A program made the translations under genes and the position numbers. The notes under the pieces are model-generated. The model was not told the origin of the DNA. It did not search any database and saw nothing but the letters and a program-made list of their open reading frames with translations. From positions 62,001 to 126,000 of the forward strand of contig JAJFZO010000363.1 of assembly GCA_021397835.1 (NCBI GenBank): a stretch of 64,000 nt of DNA. The letters run 5' to 3'. This DNA is from Moringa oleifera (lineage: Eukaryota; Streptophyta; Magnoliopsida; Brassicales; Moringaceae). Shown here one piece after another: positions 1 to 14,600 of the stretch. Position 1 is the first letter of the stretch, and the number at the start of each line of letters is the position of its first letter.

Positions 1-3000
1 ATGTGGTGGAGCCTTTGAAGTTCGACAATGGAAAGCCGTGCGTCCCTCTTCTTGGCAGCGATCCAACTCTGCCGACTGTTTTTGCTCCGAAGACGCATCT
101 CCAAAATGCAATTGACAAGAACGATACTAGGCTCCGCATCTTTTCTGGCACAGCCAACCATGCCCTCTCTCAGGTTCTCTTCATTTCTTATTTTACTGGC
201 CATCAATACTATGTATTGTGGCTTTCACTACACTTCGTTTTGCTAAGTGAATTGATGTATTTTCCCTTGCTTTTCTTTACCTCCTCTGTTGTCAATCCTC
301 GGGTTAGCTACCATGATATTAAATCAACATATTGACCACCAATCTGCTGTTGCCTATGCAGTTTAGCAAAGTATTGTCTTTGATGACTTTTTCCAGCTAC
401 TTGATGGGTTTCTTAATTGTTCTAAATGGAGTTCAGGGTTACATAATTTTTGATTTACTATTATGCATATAGGAACCTCTCACTTAATTTTTTGTCTTAA
501 TTGCTATTCCACAGGAAATTGCTTGCTACATGGGTCTGGAGCTTGGAAAAATTAAGATAAAACGTTTTGCTGATGGCGAGATCTATGTTCAGTTGCAAGA
601 GAGTGTAAGAGGTTGTGATGTGTACCTTGTACAACCTACTTGTCCTCCTGCAAACGAGAACCTTATGGAGCTTTTGATAATGATTGATGCATGTCGGAGG
701 GCTTCAGCCAAAAACATAACTGCAGTGATTCCCTACTTTGGGTATGCTAGGGCTGATAGAAAGGTAAGTCTTTGTGATGATTAGAGCATATGCAGAATGA
801 GTCGGTGTTCTATTCACATAGCCCTAAACATCAAAAGATGGGACCATTCCGTTTCTAGGGAGACCCGAAGATGTTCTCAACTTGTGGTTTAATTCACTTA
901 CTGAGCTAACTGGATGAGGAACAATTATTGTATTGAACCTCTTTGCCAGACTTTGATACAGAGATGGGTGCCTTATTTTTTCTCCCTCTTAGCAACAGTT
1001 TATGGTGCATTAAATTGACATTTATCAAGTTGCATTTGTCGTCTCTCCAGTGCATTTTATAGTAGCGTCTGTAGCTGAGTTATAGAAGGATGCATGAACT
1101 CAACCTCTAACTGTTTGACTAAACCTATCTCTAAATAAAACTTGATCCAATCATTTTATTTCTGTTACTGTTCCAGACTCAAGGGCGTGAATCCATTGCG
1201 GCCAAACTTGTTGCAAATTTGATTACAGAAGCAGGTGCTAACCGTGTTCTTGCTTGTGATCTTCATTCTGGACAATCCATGGGCTATTTTGATATTCCTG
1301 TGGATCATGTGTATGGTCAGGTGATAAACCAAGTTTACTTAAATTCTTTTTGTATCATTCGTATAAATTGGTCCTTGCATTGTCAACACCATGTGCTGAC
1401 TTTGGCATTGCTTGAAAAAGTTTTGACTGTAGCACAGGAGGGTTTCCCTTAATTATTGGTAGATAGAGCCCTGTTATAATGATTAACCATGAAACTGTAA
1501 TACATAAAGCTGTATTTGTTGCTTTTATGATATTGTGAATTGGCTACTAATATTTTTTCCCCATGCATGACCAGCCTGTGATACTTGATTACCTTGCCAG
1601 CAAGACTATATGCTCTGATGATTTGGTAGTGGTTTCACCGGATGTTGGCGGTGTTGCTAGAGCACGTGCATTTGCCAAAAAATTGTCAGATGCACCTCTA
1701 GCCATTGTCGATAAAAGGCGTTATGGGCATAATGTTGCAGAGGTGAGATCCACTTATACACCTAAAGTTCCAGTGTTTCCATTGTGTTGATTTATCTTTT
1801 CTTTAATTTTTATTTTTTTAATCAGGCATTGTGTTGATTTATCTGAAGATGATATCTGCCAGGAAAAGCCTTGATGCTTCTACACTGATATAAACTGTTG
1901 GCATCTTGTAGGTGATGAATTTGATCGGTGATGTGAAGGGCAAAGTAGCTGTGATGGTGGATGACATGATAGACACAGCTGGTGAGTCTGCATAAAGTTG
2001 AGTTGCAATCGGTTTTATCTATAAAGAATGCAGGCATAGATGATATTTCATCGTATCTAACAAAATGGATTTGATTCTTATGGTTATAAAAGTGTTTTTC
2101 CTGCTCTTAGCTTAACAGGCTCTTCCTGATGATTTGTCATTGCTCAAAATGTACTGATTGGCTTGTTGGTTATAGGGACCATTACCAAAGGTGCAGCTCT
2201 ATTACATCAAGAAGGGGCCAGAGAAGTATATGCATGTTGTACACATGCTGTTTTTAGGTATCTGGATCTTCTTTAGGTTGTGGATTTCTCTTTTATTCTT
2301 AGCATATCATGGAAATCTCATAAGCAGCTGCATCCCCTGGAAACATATATGAAAATTTCAATTGGGTTAAAAAATCATCACTTTTCCTCCCTTAAGGTTC
2401 AAAATGAATGTTCATGGTGGTGACTGTTTGTGGAGCCTGGTTAGGATATCTATACAGTAACCATGGTATTGTCGGCTTCATTGATGGACTGAGTCAAATG
2501 TTAGAATGCTGCAAAATTCCTCAAATTCAGTCAAAAACTAATATGTCTGATCACTTGTTTGACTTCAACACCAAAAAAGTTATATACCCATTTTAATAAA
2601 TTGAAATTTATTTGCTAGAAATCAATGTTAACAATAGTAAGTCATTAGGCTATCTAAGTTACTAAACTGTTTGCCATTGGAATGAGAACAAAGGAAAGGA
2701 AGTTACTAACTTGAATTCTATAATAGATTGGTTCCTTTTGAGCTACTGGTTGAAAAGTAACAGGAATCAATGGCATTGCGACTGTTTGCAATCTTGCTTC
2801 TGGCATTCATGAAGAAGTGCATATGTTATGCTCTTAAAACATGCAAATAAGATTAATGGATTTGTGTGTTGATTTACACAACTTTGTTGTTACTTATATT
2901 TTACTTTTTGCAGCCCTCCTGCAATAGAAAGGTTATCCAGTGGTCTTTTTCAAGAGGTTATCATAACAAATACGATTCCAGTGTCTGAGCAGAACTATTT

Positions 3001-3094
3001 TCCCCAATTAACTGTCCTGTCGGTAGCAAATCTCCTGGGTGAAACCATATGGCGTGTTCATGATGACTGTTCAGTAAGTAGCGTCTTTCAGTAA
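1..3094 (+). CDS. PRS: Ribose-phosphate pyrophosphokinase (PRPP synthetase), plastid-type, 5' end missing
   Basis: The enzyme makes phosphoribosyl pyrophosphate from ribose 5-phosphate and ATP for purine, pyrimidine, His and Trp synthesis. Exons read: 1-173, 515-763, 1177-1320, 1575-1742, 1912-1981, 2176-2257, 2914-3094, all GT-AG and in frame, giving 354 visible residues. The metal-binding segment ([17 protein letters not shown]) is in exon 3, and the PRPP-binding loop ([10 protein letters not shown]) spans exons 5 and 6. The start codon and transit peptide lie left of the window. The first visible residues (VEPLKF) match the region just after the transit peptide in plant PRS1/PRS2, so I infer plastid location. 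The protein ends in SVSSVFQ; the sequence GTAAGT just inside this last exon looks like a donor but is read as coding because the family ends this way. Which PRS paralogue this is cannot be settled. Confidence 0.95.
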
Positions 3095-5232
3095 AATTGG
3101 ATTTGTGCAGTGGTCAATGCAATTCATTCGTGCCACCACAATTGAAAATAAAAGTTTTCTTGCCTCTAGTCACATGAGGTGTTTTGAGCGGCTGCAGTGG
3201 AAATATTGTGTAAGTCAGTGAGAATATGGGTGTGCATAAATTGAATGACATAAATCATAGTCATACCTCGGATTCTTTCTTATTATTATTATTATTGTTT
3301 TTTTTTTTTTTTGGCCGGGGGTGGGGGAGGGTAAGGTGCAAATAAGAGTGGTCTACTTCCCTGTGGAGTGGTCATCAGTCTGTCTCCTAATTGTTGATTT
3401 CCAACTTCTCAGAGTTCTTTCTGTTGGGGATATAATATGGTATTTGCTTAGAATTGTCACTTTGCTTTGGAAAGTGGAGAACTGTAGCTAAGGCTAGATT
3501 GATTTTGGGTTCTGTTTTTTCTGATTGTCAGGGTGGCTTTGAACCTTTTTCAACCTTGGGCATTGACTGATGAAATTCATGTTGGTGTGGCATGTTCTCA
3601 GCTCTGGCCGCTGCTGTTTAGCTAAACTCAAGTGTTTATATATACATGTGAGGGGGGAAATCTTTTGAGCTGTTTTGTTGGAGGCTTAATTTGATATGGG
3701 ATTGATGGGCTGGTTTTTAGTAGCCTGGATTGAACACCTGGTTCACTGCTTTTGCCATGATAATTTTGCTATATATATTAGTGACTCTAAGTGAATGGGA
3801 CATTTTGAGACATATAGGTACAATGGATGTATAAAATCTGTTTTGTGTTGAATTGTTTATCAGAAGGCTCTATTTGCTTGATTCTTCATATCATCTGATA
3901 TTTGTTTCCCATGCATTGCTTGGAAGGTAAACTCACGCTGAAAATAGTTTGTACTGAATTTTTACCTCTTATGGATGATGCCGGCTGTGACTTGTTAGAG
4001 AGCAGAAGAATTAGATTCGGTAAGGTTTGGTATTTCAGCAGGGGCTCTTTTTTTTTTTTTTTTTCCCCCTTTTCCCTTTCTTTTGGAGAAACTTACATAA
4101 TATGCATTATTTATGATATTTAAGTATAGATATATATATATATATATATATTTGTGGAGAATTGCAAATAGCTATTGAGGTTAAGAAACTTGGGATGTAT
4201 CCCGTAGCATTGAGCTTGAGTTGCAGTCCTTTCTTTCTGCAGATACCACATGCAGAACTTAATCGAGAGATTCAATCTACTTTGTTTAGTGAGAAAATGG
4301 GCAGCTTTTTGTTTTATGCCTGTTTCATTGTGGTTGTAAGCTAAGAGAATGAGCAAAGGTAAATTGATGGGAACAGGGGAATAAGCAGGTGAAGAGGGAG
4401 AATGAGTGACAGGGATCGTGATACTGCCATGTTTTGTAGCCACAGTATGCCACAGCCCCTCGGACCATAGTATTCCATTGAACGGGTACAAGTCTGAAGG
4501 CATCTGTACTATACCGGAGCATAAACACCGGCATTGCTCATAGGAAATGACCAGAATGGGACCTGGCATTAAGCTCCTAACATTCCGACCCCACTGATTC
4601 TTCATAATTTCTCAACATTAGGTTTATATTCTTCTCACATTTGTTGTTAATTTATTTTAAAGATAAAGATTTTATGAAATTTTGTTAAAAAATTTAAAAA
4701 TTAAAAGTATTCAAATTAAATATATATATATATAATTTTATAATTTTTTAAGTACTTGAAAAATAAATTTTTAAAATTTATAATATTAAATTATTATTTA
4801 AATTAAAAAATAAAGTTATTTTATTTAAATTATTTTAAAAATATTTGAATAATAACAATTTCATTTTTATAATTATTTAAAATAAAATTTAAATTAATTT
4901 AAATTAAAAAATTAATATTAATTTGTTATTTTGATATGATTTTTAATTTTATTTTAATTGTAAATATTATCTTTTATTTTTTAATTTATATTTTATGCAA
5001 TTTTATTTTTTAAAAAACATTAATCTAACTACTAATTATGATGATATAATTTGTACTCTGCTTTTCTAAGTTCCAGTTAGACATGAAATATGAGATTTTT
5101 ACCAAGTAATAGAGCAACAGTAATCTTAATGTAAAGAGAAGAAGAGGTAGAAAATAATACTACTCCCCCTCCCTAGGGTTTCTCTTGTCCCAGATGCCAA
5201 GCTGGGGCATTTTCAATCCCCAAATCACACTC
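3095..5232. other. PRS 3' flank and intergenic region
   Basis: No gene is supported here. The stretch holds the PRS 3' UTR, a TTA-type microsatellite followed by a T run (3279-3312), another T run near 4050-4065 and a TA microsatellite (about 4129-4151). From about 4620 to 5040 the sequence is almost pure A/T with no coding signal. A 161-codon open frame on the minus strand (4120-4605) has no recognisable domain. Confidence 0.6.
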
Positions 5233-5243
5233 TTTGGCGGGAA
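5233..5243 (+). promoter_or_regulatory. E2F-like site upstream of MSI1
   Basis: TTTGGCGGGAA fits the plant E2F consensus (TTTSSCGS / TTSSCGSSAA). It sits 15 bp upstream of a TATA-like box and 116 bp upstream of the MSI1 start codon. E2F sites drive S-phase genes; MSI1 belongs to chromatin assembly factor 1, so S-phase control is plausible but inferred. Confidence 0.6.
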
Positions 5244-5257
5244 GCTCAACTCCGAGA

Positions 5258-5263
5258 TATAAA
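5258..5263 (+). promoter_or_regulatory. TATA-like box of MSI1
   Basis: TATAAA lies 95 bp upstream of the MSI1 ATG, which leaves room for a 5' UTR of about 65 nt. The close pairing with the E2F-like site just upstream supports this as the core promoter. Confidence 0.5.
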
Positions 5264-5352
5264 GGAAGAAGCAGAAGAACAGAAAGGAAGGAAGAAACCA
5301 AAATTGATAACTGATATAGCGCCCCATCAGCTGTAGCAGCAGTTTAACGTAA

Positions 5353-8186
<2,834 letters not shown>

Positions 8187-9371
8187 TAATTTTCTAAAAG
8201 ACCTAATGGGGAGTGGAGGGTCTGTTAAGGAAAGGATAGTGGTATGTGTTTTTTAGCTAATGTTTCATGGAGTCTTGATAGTCTTAAAACTTTAGTGTTC
8301 GAGCTACTCTCTTCCCTTTCTCTGCCTTCAGACTCTGTAGGGCTAGCTTTCTCATTTGCTGTGCTTAGCTGTTAAAACTTGAGGATAGTACTTAGAACCT
8401 TTTATTTGTAGAGGTTGTAAATTGGACCCTAATTACCCAGTTTTTGCCATTCTTTTGTTTTTCATTTTTGTTCCTTCTAAGTTGGCCATATTTTAGGACA
8501 TGGGGGTAAGGAAGATCATCTCAGTTTCCCGTCAAGCTATTGGTTATATTTAAGTTAAATCTTGTGAATTAGCATTTATTCTACTTCTGGAACATGGTGT
8601 GCAGGTTGTACTACCAGGGCTTGGCTGTTCTGTATTTTATTTTGGTTTCCTGGGCAGAAATCGAGTCAGTCGATCAACTTTAGGATGGACATCAATACCA
8701 TGCCTATCAAGCTGAGGGGAAAGTGATTTGAATGAATAGGATTTTCAACGGGTAATTAGTGAGATAGATAAAAATAGAAATAAATGAAAATAAAAATAAA
8801 AAAATTAAATTTAAAATAAATTGTTTACTTATTTTTCAAAAGTTAAATTAAAATTTTGTTTATATTTTTTTCTTCAAAATTGAAATAAAATGTTATAGAC
8901 TTAAGTTTTAAGTAGATTTGTATATTTTTAATAAAAAGTAATTTGATATATTTTAATAATTATTATTAAATTAAAAATAACAAATCTTATTTTATTTTTG
9001 AAAATAAATATATCATTAATTAATTTTAATTTAAAATATTTTTTATTATTTAAATATTAAAAAATAAAAGTAAAAAATAATTTATTTGGAACTTGAAAAG
9101 TAAAAATCACAATCTCATTTGGTATATGAGATTATCACTTTCATTTTTTTAAAAAAAAACTCAAATTCATGTGGTATCATGTATTTTTATTTTTATTTTT
9201 ATTTTTATTTTATAATAAAAATAAATTAAAAATATACAATTCATTTCTAATTCTTCATTTTTATTATAAAAAAAAAACCTTAATAGCAGCAATCCTTAGC
9301 CCATTTGAATTCAAAATAGATTTTAAAGCTTAAACTAGATACTGAAATAAATACAATTGACAGACAAGTTT
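8187..9371. other. MSI1 3' flank and AT-rich spacer
   Basis: About 550 bp of MSI1 3' UTR and flank are followed by a sharply AT-rich block (about 8750-9290) with a TTTTTA-type microsatellite (9183-9211). A short dyad (AATCTCAT ... ATGAGATT) lies near 9111-9133. The block could be a decayed miniature transposon, but I could not define terminal repeats. The MSI1 and DnaJ-type genes converge here. Confidence 0.5.
9183..9211. repeat. TTTTTA microsatellite
   Basis: About five units of a T4-5A repeat at the right side of the AT-rich spacer between MSI1 and the DnaJ-type gene. Confidence 0.85.
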
Positions 9372-10825
9372 TCACGGGTCTGAATCTGACCCTGAATTAA
9401 GAAGATGATCTGCTGCACTACCTCCCACTGAGTTGCCTTGAATCCGCCGGAGATTCTGATGTTGGATGTTATCCGCATCCATCTTCATGAACTGAAAGCC
9501 CATTATGTACCTGTACTCTCCAGTTCCAGCACAACGGGAACAGTAGGTGATCCCACTGCCACCACAAGTCCTGCACCTGCAGGCTGCATCATCAGCGATG
9601 GGGAGTAGTTGATGGGTAAGAATATGTCTTAGCAGTTCTACTAATGAAATTCGAGCAACCAAAATTTTGCTGGCTCACCATTTTGGCCATTCTCCTTTAG
9701 GAAGCATTGCTAGATGAACATAGTTTGTCCTGCCTAAAAATATTTCTGACTTGTAAGATATAAATCACAAATGGAAGGAAAGAATTAAGTCCTGCTTTAG
9801 ATCCATTACAGTACACAAATACAAGTTATGACGTCAGGCAGCAAAATAGCATCTATTAAACTCCCAAAAAAAAAAAAAAAAACAGATTGGGCAGTGACGA
9901 GCATAGTACTGTGTCATGGAAATTTAAGAGTTAGCTAATCAAGAACCCTTGTTTGGCTTATTTTCTTTTCCACTGAGTTAGCCTTTCGATGTTTCCCAGA
10001 GAGGCACAGAAAGAGAGAGACCTGTTCCAGAGCAATGGTGGCAATCAACTCTTCCGCTGCCTTCGCAGATGACACACGGCGGGTCTGGCTTTTTCCACTT
10101 TTCTTTCCGAACATTTGACTGCTAAAATGAAAACGAGAAACAAGAGGCGACCAAAGTTAAGTAGCAGCCACAGATAGCAAGACTGTCGAAGCTTCCAACT
10201 TTCACGTTTCATGCAAAACGGATTAGAATATAAAACCATTTTCATTTGTTATGGTTGTATGATGTGCTCGCAATTAAGCCAATGGTGACATTCAGTGACT
10301 CAAAGACTACTGATGAGTATGCTTCTCATAATTGGCACACACACATCTTTGCAGATTTTGTTACAAATTATGAGAGGAGAAGTTAACAATAGCCTGATTG
10401 ATCAGAATGTTGGACGCTATAATATCATCTATGAAGAAAGAAAGCAGAGGATGGACTAGTTGTTTGTTTTCCGTATTCTCTGCATCACATAATAAATTGA
10501 GGGCATAAGCACTAGAACGAAATGGAAAGTAGTTCGAAATGAACATGGTAACCATGTCCAGTGTAAGAAGTTTGTTTTAAAGTCGAAATCGATTTTGCAT
10601 AAATTTCTATATCTAACAGTGGAAACAAAACATTCAATCGAAAGGTGCGCCCCGGAGGATGATGGAACAACTTGCCTCAGTTCTGATGATCCACGATTGC
10701 TTAGTGACAGACAGTGGGGGAGGCAAAGGCTGCTTCGGCGGATGCGGAGCGCAGTCCGATTTTCCCTTCTCTAATCGGACGTTTGTTAGAAGACCCCCGG
10801 TTGCAAGGGTCACTGCTGCTCTCAT
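9372..10825 (-). CDS. Small DnaJ-type zinc-finger protein, probably plastid-targeted
   Basis: The protein is essentially a DnaJ cysteine-rich domain without a J domain. Exons on the minus strand: 10825-10709 (least certain), 10118-10022, 9733-9679, 9576-9372. This gives about 157 residues. Four CxxCxGxG-type units are visible: CVICEGSG, CHHCSGTG, CRTCGGSG and CSRCAGTG, enough for two zinc sites. Between them is a conserved stretch (LAMLPKGEWPKW), and after them EYRYIMGFQFMK. Related plant proteins (BSD2-like and other DnaJ Cys-rich proteins) are often plastid chaperone-like factors. The chosen first exon (MRAAVTLATGGLL, Arg/Thr/Leu-rich) looks like a transit peptide. A second in-frame option starts at an upstream ATG (MPFGYDGD) and uses a donor 4 bp upstream; both donors are weak. 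Exons 2-4 are firm; function is inferred from the domain only. Confidence 0.8.
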
Positions 10826-10915
10826 ACCGAAGGTATTTGCTGCTGTTTGGGGTGCTGGGAGCGATATCGCCGTCGTAGCCGAAAGGCATTTCTGACTTTT
10901 CCAGGTTACCAAGCC

Positions 10916-10921
10916 GGCCCA
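10916..10921 (-). promoter_or_regulatory. Site II (TGGGCC) element upstream of the DnaJ-type gene
   Basis: On the minus strand this reads TTGGGCCGG, a site II motif recognised by TCP factors and common in plant housekeeping and plastid/mitochondrial-protein genes. It lies about 90 bp upstream of the preferred start, and a second partial copy (GGGCT on the minus strand) lies about 15 bp further upstream. Confidence 0.4.
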
Positions 10922-11645
10922 ACTTATATGCTCAGCCCAAAATTGTCTCTGATTTGTGTTATTATTTTATTCTCTTCTTTTTCTTTTTTCCGCGTGGAAG
11001 GGCACGCTTTCGTTCTGGGATTCCGATTTAAAGGTACGAGTCCAGCCTCTGAGTTGTTTGCTTCTCTTCCTGATTTTTACTTGCTTTCAAACCTAATCAG
11101 AAAACTTCGCATCTTTTTTGTTTGAGAATCATCACGTAATTGATTTCTTTCCTAGTTTCTTAGTTTTAAGCTTCCTTGAGTTGATTGGATCCTACAACTT
11201 GTGGAAGCCAAAGAGGATAAAGCAAACAATGATCTTCTTAGAAGCTTTTTTTTAAAAAAAAAAAAATTACCGCACTTGTTACGTGACTTTGAGTTTCTGA
11301 GCTCAAGAACCAACAAAAGCTGAAATGTTTCATATTAAAGATATTAATGCTTTAACTTCCGCTACATTAGTAAAAGTTCCAATCTGGGATTATTTTATTC
11401 AAGGGGCATAAAGGTTCGGCCCTAAGAAAATGCAGGAACCTACCTCATATTATTATAATACAGAGAGAATAATATTTCCCATCTGACCGCTTCCTTCTAT
11501 GGCTCCCACTTCATCCCAGGGTGCTTACATATATTTTTCTTTTGAGACGATTTAGCCTGCTGTCCAATTCCTGGTGCCAACCCAAATGATCTGCCTTGTC
11601 CCCCCTGCATTAACCACAACTTTGGGACATTCTCAGAGACCGCAT
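10922..11645. other. Spacer between the DnaJ-type gene and the ABCC gene
   Basis: This holds the DnaJ-type gene's upstream region and, from about 11400, probably the ABCC 3' UTR. I see no further gene. Confidence 0.5.
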
Positions 11646-14600
11646 TCAACTATGCAAATTTGCTAAGCTGTTGAAGCTTTGTGATCTCATGGAGTACTCC
11701 TTTATAAGTTTTGAGAAGAAAGAATCCTCCCTCTCCAGTAGCTTTGTGGGGCTATCAAACTCTGCTATGCTTCCTGTTCACAAAAAGAAGGTTATTCATA
11801 CTCCCTTTCAACCCTACCATTTCATGAATTTTCTTTCATTGTTCTTGTCTGTGTGTGTTTGGGTGTCTCTGTATTATACTTACCTTCACTAAGGACCAAA
11901 ATGAGATCACTGTCTACCACTGTATGGATTCTGTGAGCTATTGTGACGACTGTCCGGTCTTTAAACTCTTCACTGATGATCTTTTGTACAACCCTATCAG
12001 TTTCTGAATCAACTGACGCTGTTGCCTCATCCAGCACGAGAATGCTGCTTTTCTTTAGCAAGGCCCTTCCAAGACAGAACAACTGCCTCTGGCCTACACT
12101 CCAGTTTTCTCCATTTTCGACCACTGTTATATCCATGCATGTTAGTAGTTTTCACCTATCAAAAACACAAGTCAATTCTGCATCTTTCTCCACAGTAAAA
12201 AACCTGACCTGTGGCATCCAACTTCATTTCCTTAGCACGCACCAGCTCTCCAAGTTGACATTTATCAAGTGCCTGAAATATTGGGTATGTTGCTTTTCTG
12301 TTATGATGTCAGATAAGACTTGAAATAAATACACCTTTAACTTGGAATTGTGTTGTTGACCTCCAACTATGAGGACCTCAATTTTAACTAAAACAAATTA
12401 ACCCCCAACCATCCCAGCCCCCTCCCCGGTTTGTAGGATAAAATCTAAGTCTATTGAGAAGCTTATGTTCTTTCTGGGGACAGAAGGTTTACAACCATAA
12501 ATACACGAGAACAGAGGGGATGAGAGGTTTACGACCACAGATATGTCAGAACAGCATGTTAAGGAAAATTTTGCATACCATTGAACCATGTCAAAGATTG
12601 GGAAAAATCACTTCCAAATTCCTATATTCACTTAAAATTAAAAAATAAAAAATATTGATTAGCATAGTTACCTCCCATATTTGACTATCACTATATTGCA
12701 CCAGTGTGTCTAGGTTTCCTCTGACTGTTCCCTCAAACATTGTGGGGTCCTGTGGAATGATGCTAAGTCTTGATCTTAAGTCATGCAGGCCTATTTTGGA
12801 GATATCCACATCATCTATTATAATGGCTCCTTCTCTTGGTTCGACAATCCTGAAAATGGCCTGTATGAGGGTTGATTTTCCACTCCCTGTCCTTCCAACG
12901 ACACCAATTTTCTTCCGTCCTGGAAATGTACAAGTAATGCTTTTCAGGACAGATGGGAGGTGCTCAGCATAACGAATCTGCAATGTAGTCAAATGCATGC
13001 ATTAACGGCAGGAGGTTTTGATTATAACTGATTTAGAATGAAGAGAAATGGATTTGAAATAAAAGCAATTCCTGTCTTGGTTTTGAATGCAGTGGGCTGG
13101 AGTTTTTGAGTATGGAACAATTTGCTCAATGATGCAACTATTGAACTCGTTTTGTTATATTAGAGTCATGCCATAGAGTCTTACCTGTAAGTTTCTGAAG
13201 CTAATTGTCCCAACGTCTGGCCAGTTGTTCGGTGGCCGGCTCTCTCTAATCAGAAGGGGTGCTTCACTTGTTATGTTTGAGTATTGAAGAATTCTTTCTA
13301 CTGAGATCATTTTATTTTCTGCATTGCATATGTTCCAAATGACCAAAGCTTGCAAGACATTCAAATTTATACCGTATGTAACTCCTAATCCTGCAATGCC
13401 TGTTTCAAGATAGGTATAAAACACAATCCAAATCCAGTTAGGAACTCTCTTTTGACTTGTTGATTTATAGAGAACATTTACTTTTTATTGGTCCCCGAAT
13501 TGATGAAAAATGTGGAGCATCATGCTTGACTTATAGCTAAACAAATAAGATGCATTGTTAGGGGTGTAACTACTTGAATTGATACTTACTTGGATTGATA
13601 ATTCCTTCAGGGAGTGTCACCAGCAAAACCAGTGAGAAGGCAAAGACAAAATTGGACAGTAAATTTAGTCTGAAAGAAAGCCATTCCATTGCTGATACAT
13701 TGTGAAACCATGGCCTTGAGTGATTGTCAATAAGCCTGAGGTTTGCATCTATGAAACGTTCTTGTTGTTCAAAAGCACGGATTGTCGCTGCTCCTGAAAG
13801 AGATTCTGCAAAGTGATGGAGAATTGGAGCTCTTTGTATCCCTGCTAAGCGGGCCAATTCTCTTGCTGTCGGTATGTAATATTGCTGAGGAAGTAAACAC
13901 GTGAGAATGAAATTACTTCCCTTCTGCTTTTCTTTCCTTTTCTTTCTTTTTCTCTTAAAAAAATATATATATACCAATTTGGTTAGTGTTTATTTGGTTT
14001 CCTTGAACTTAATTTAAAATGCATTATCCATTTGCAGTTGACATTTAGTTTCTAGTTCCTATCATTGTATTAGTATTTCGTCAATGAAATCTTTCTTTTA
14101 GTAACTGAAATTGGCTTCTTCTTTTTATACGCTTAACTAACAAAAGTGAATTTGTCTCATACCTGGTACCATATGCAGATTGCAGTTACTGGAATGAAGA
14201 TGACAAACACTTGCCACGCTACCTGGGACATCACTGTAATAGTCCCCAGAATCTGTATGACGGAGAAAGCACACCAGCCTAATTTGGTTGCCATTTCCAA
14301 GTCCAGCACACTCTGGTCTGTTGATGCCTGCAAATGTAATAGCTTTAACTCCATGTCTCTTAAGCATTACTCCTACATCTATACATTTTATCCACTGCTT
14401 GACTAAAGTTTTTCCCAAAATGCATTTTGTCTCTTTTTCCGTTTCAGTTTTTTTTTCCCCCCCTATTTGAAGGAGTTGCTCATATGCCAATCATGTGCAT
14501 AAATGAAACCTCACTTCTATATAAAGAAATAGCACCAACATGTTAAATCTACTGATCAATTTGTTTCTTACCCGATTTAAGATTCTACCCGTTGGGGTTG

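Noticed and set aside
4120..4605. 161-codon open frame on the minus strand
   Set aside because: No domain is recognised, its end is a translated TA microsatellite (IYIYIYIY), and it lies in the PRS 3' flank.
10659..10895. Plus-strand open frame opposite the DnaJ-type first exon
   Set aside because: Antisense shadow with a random Gly/Arg-rich translation and no partner exons.
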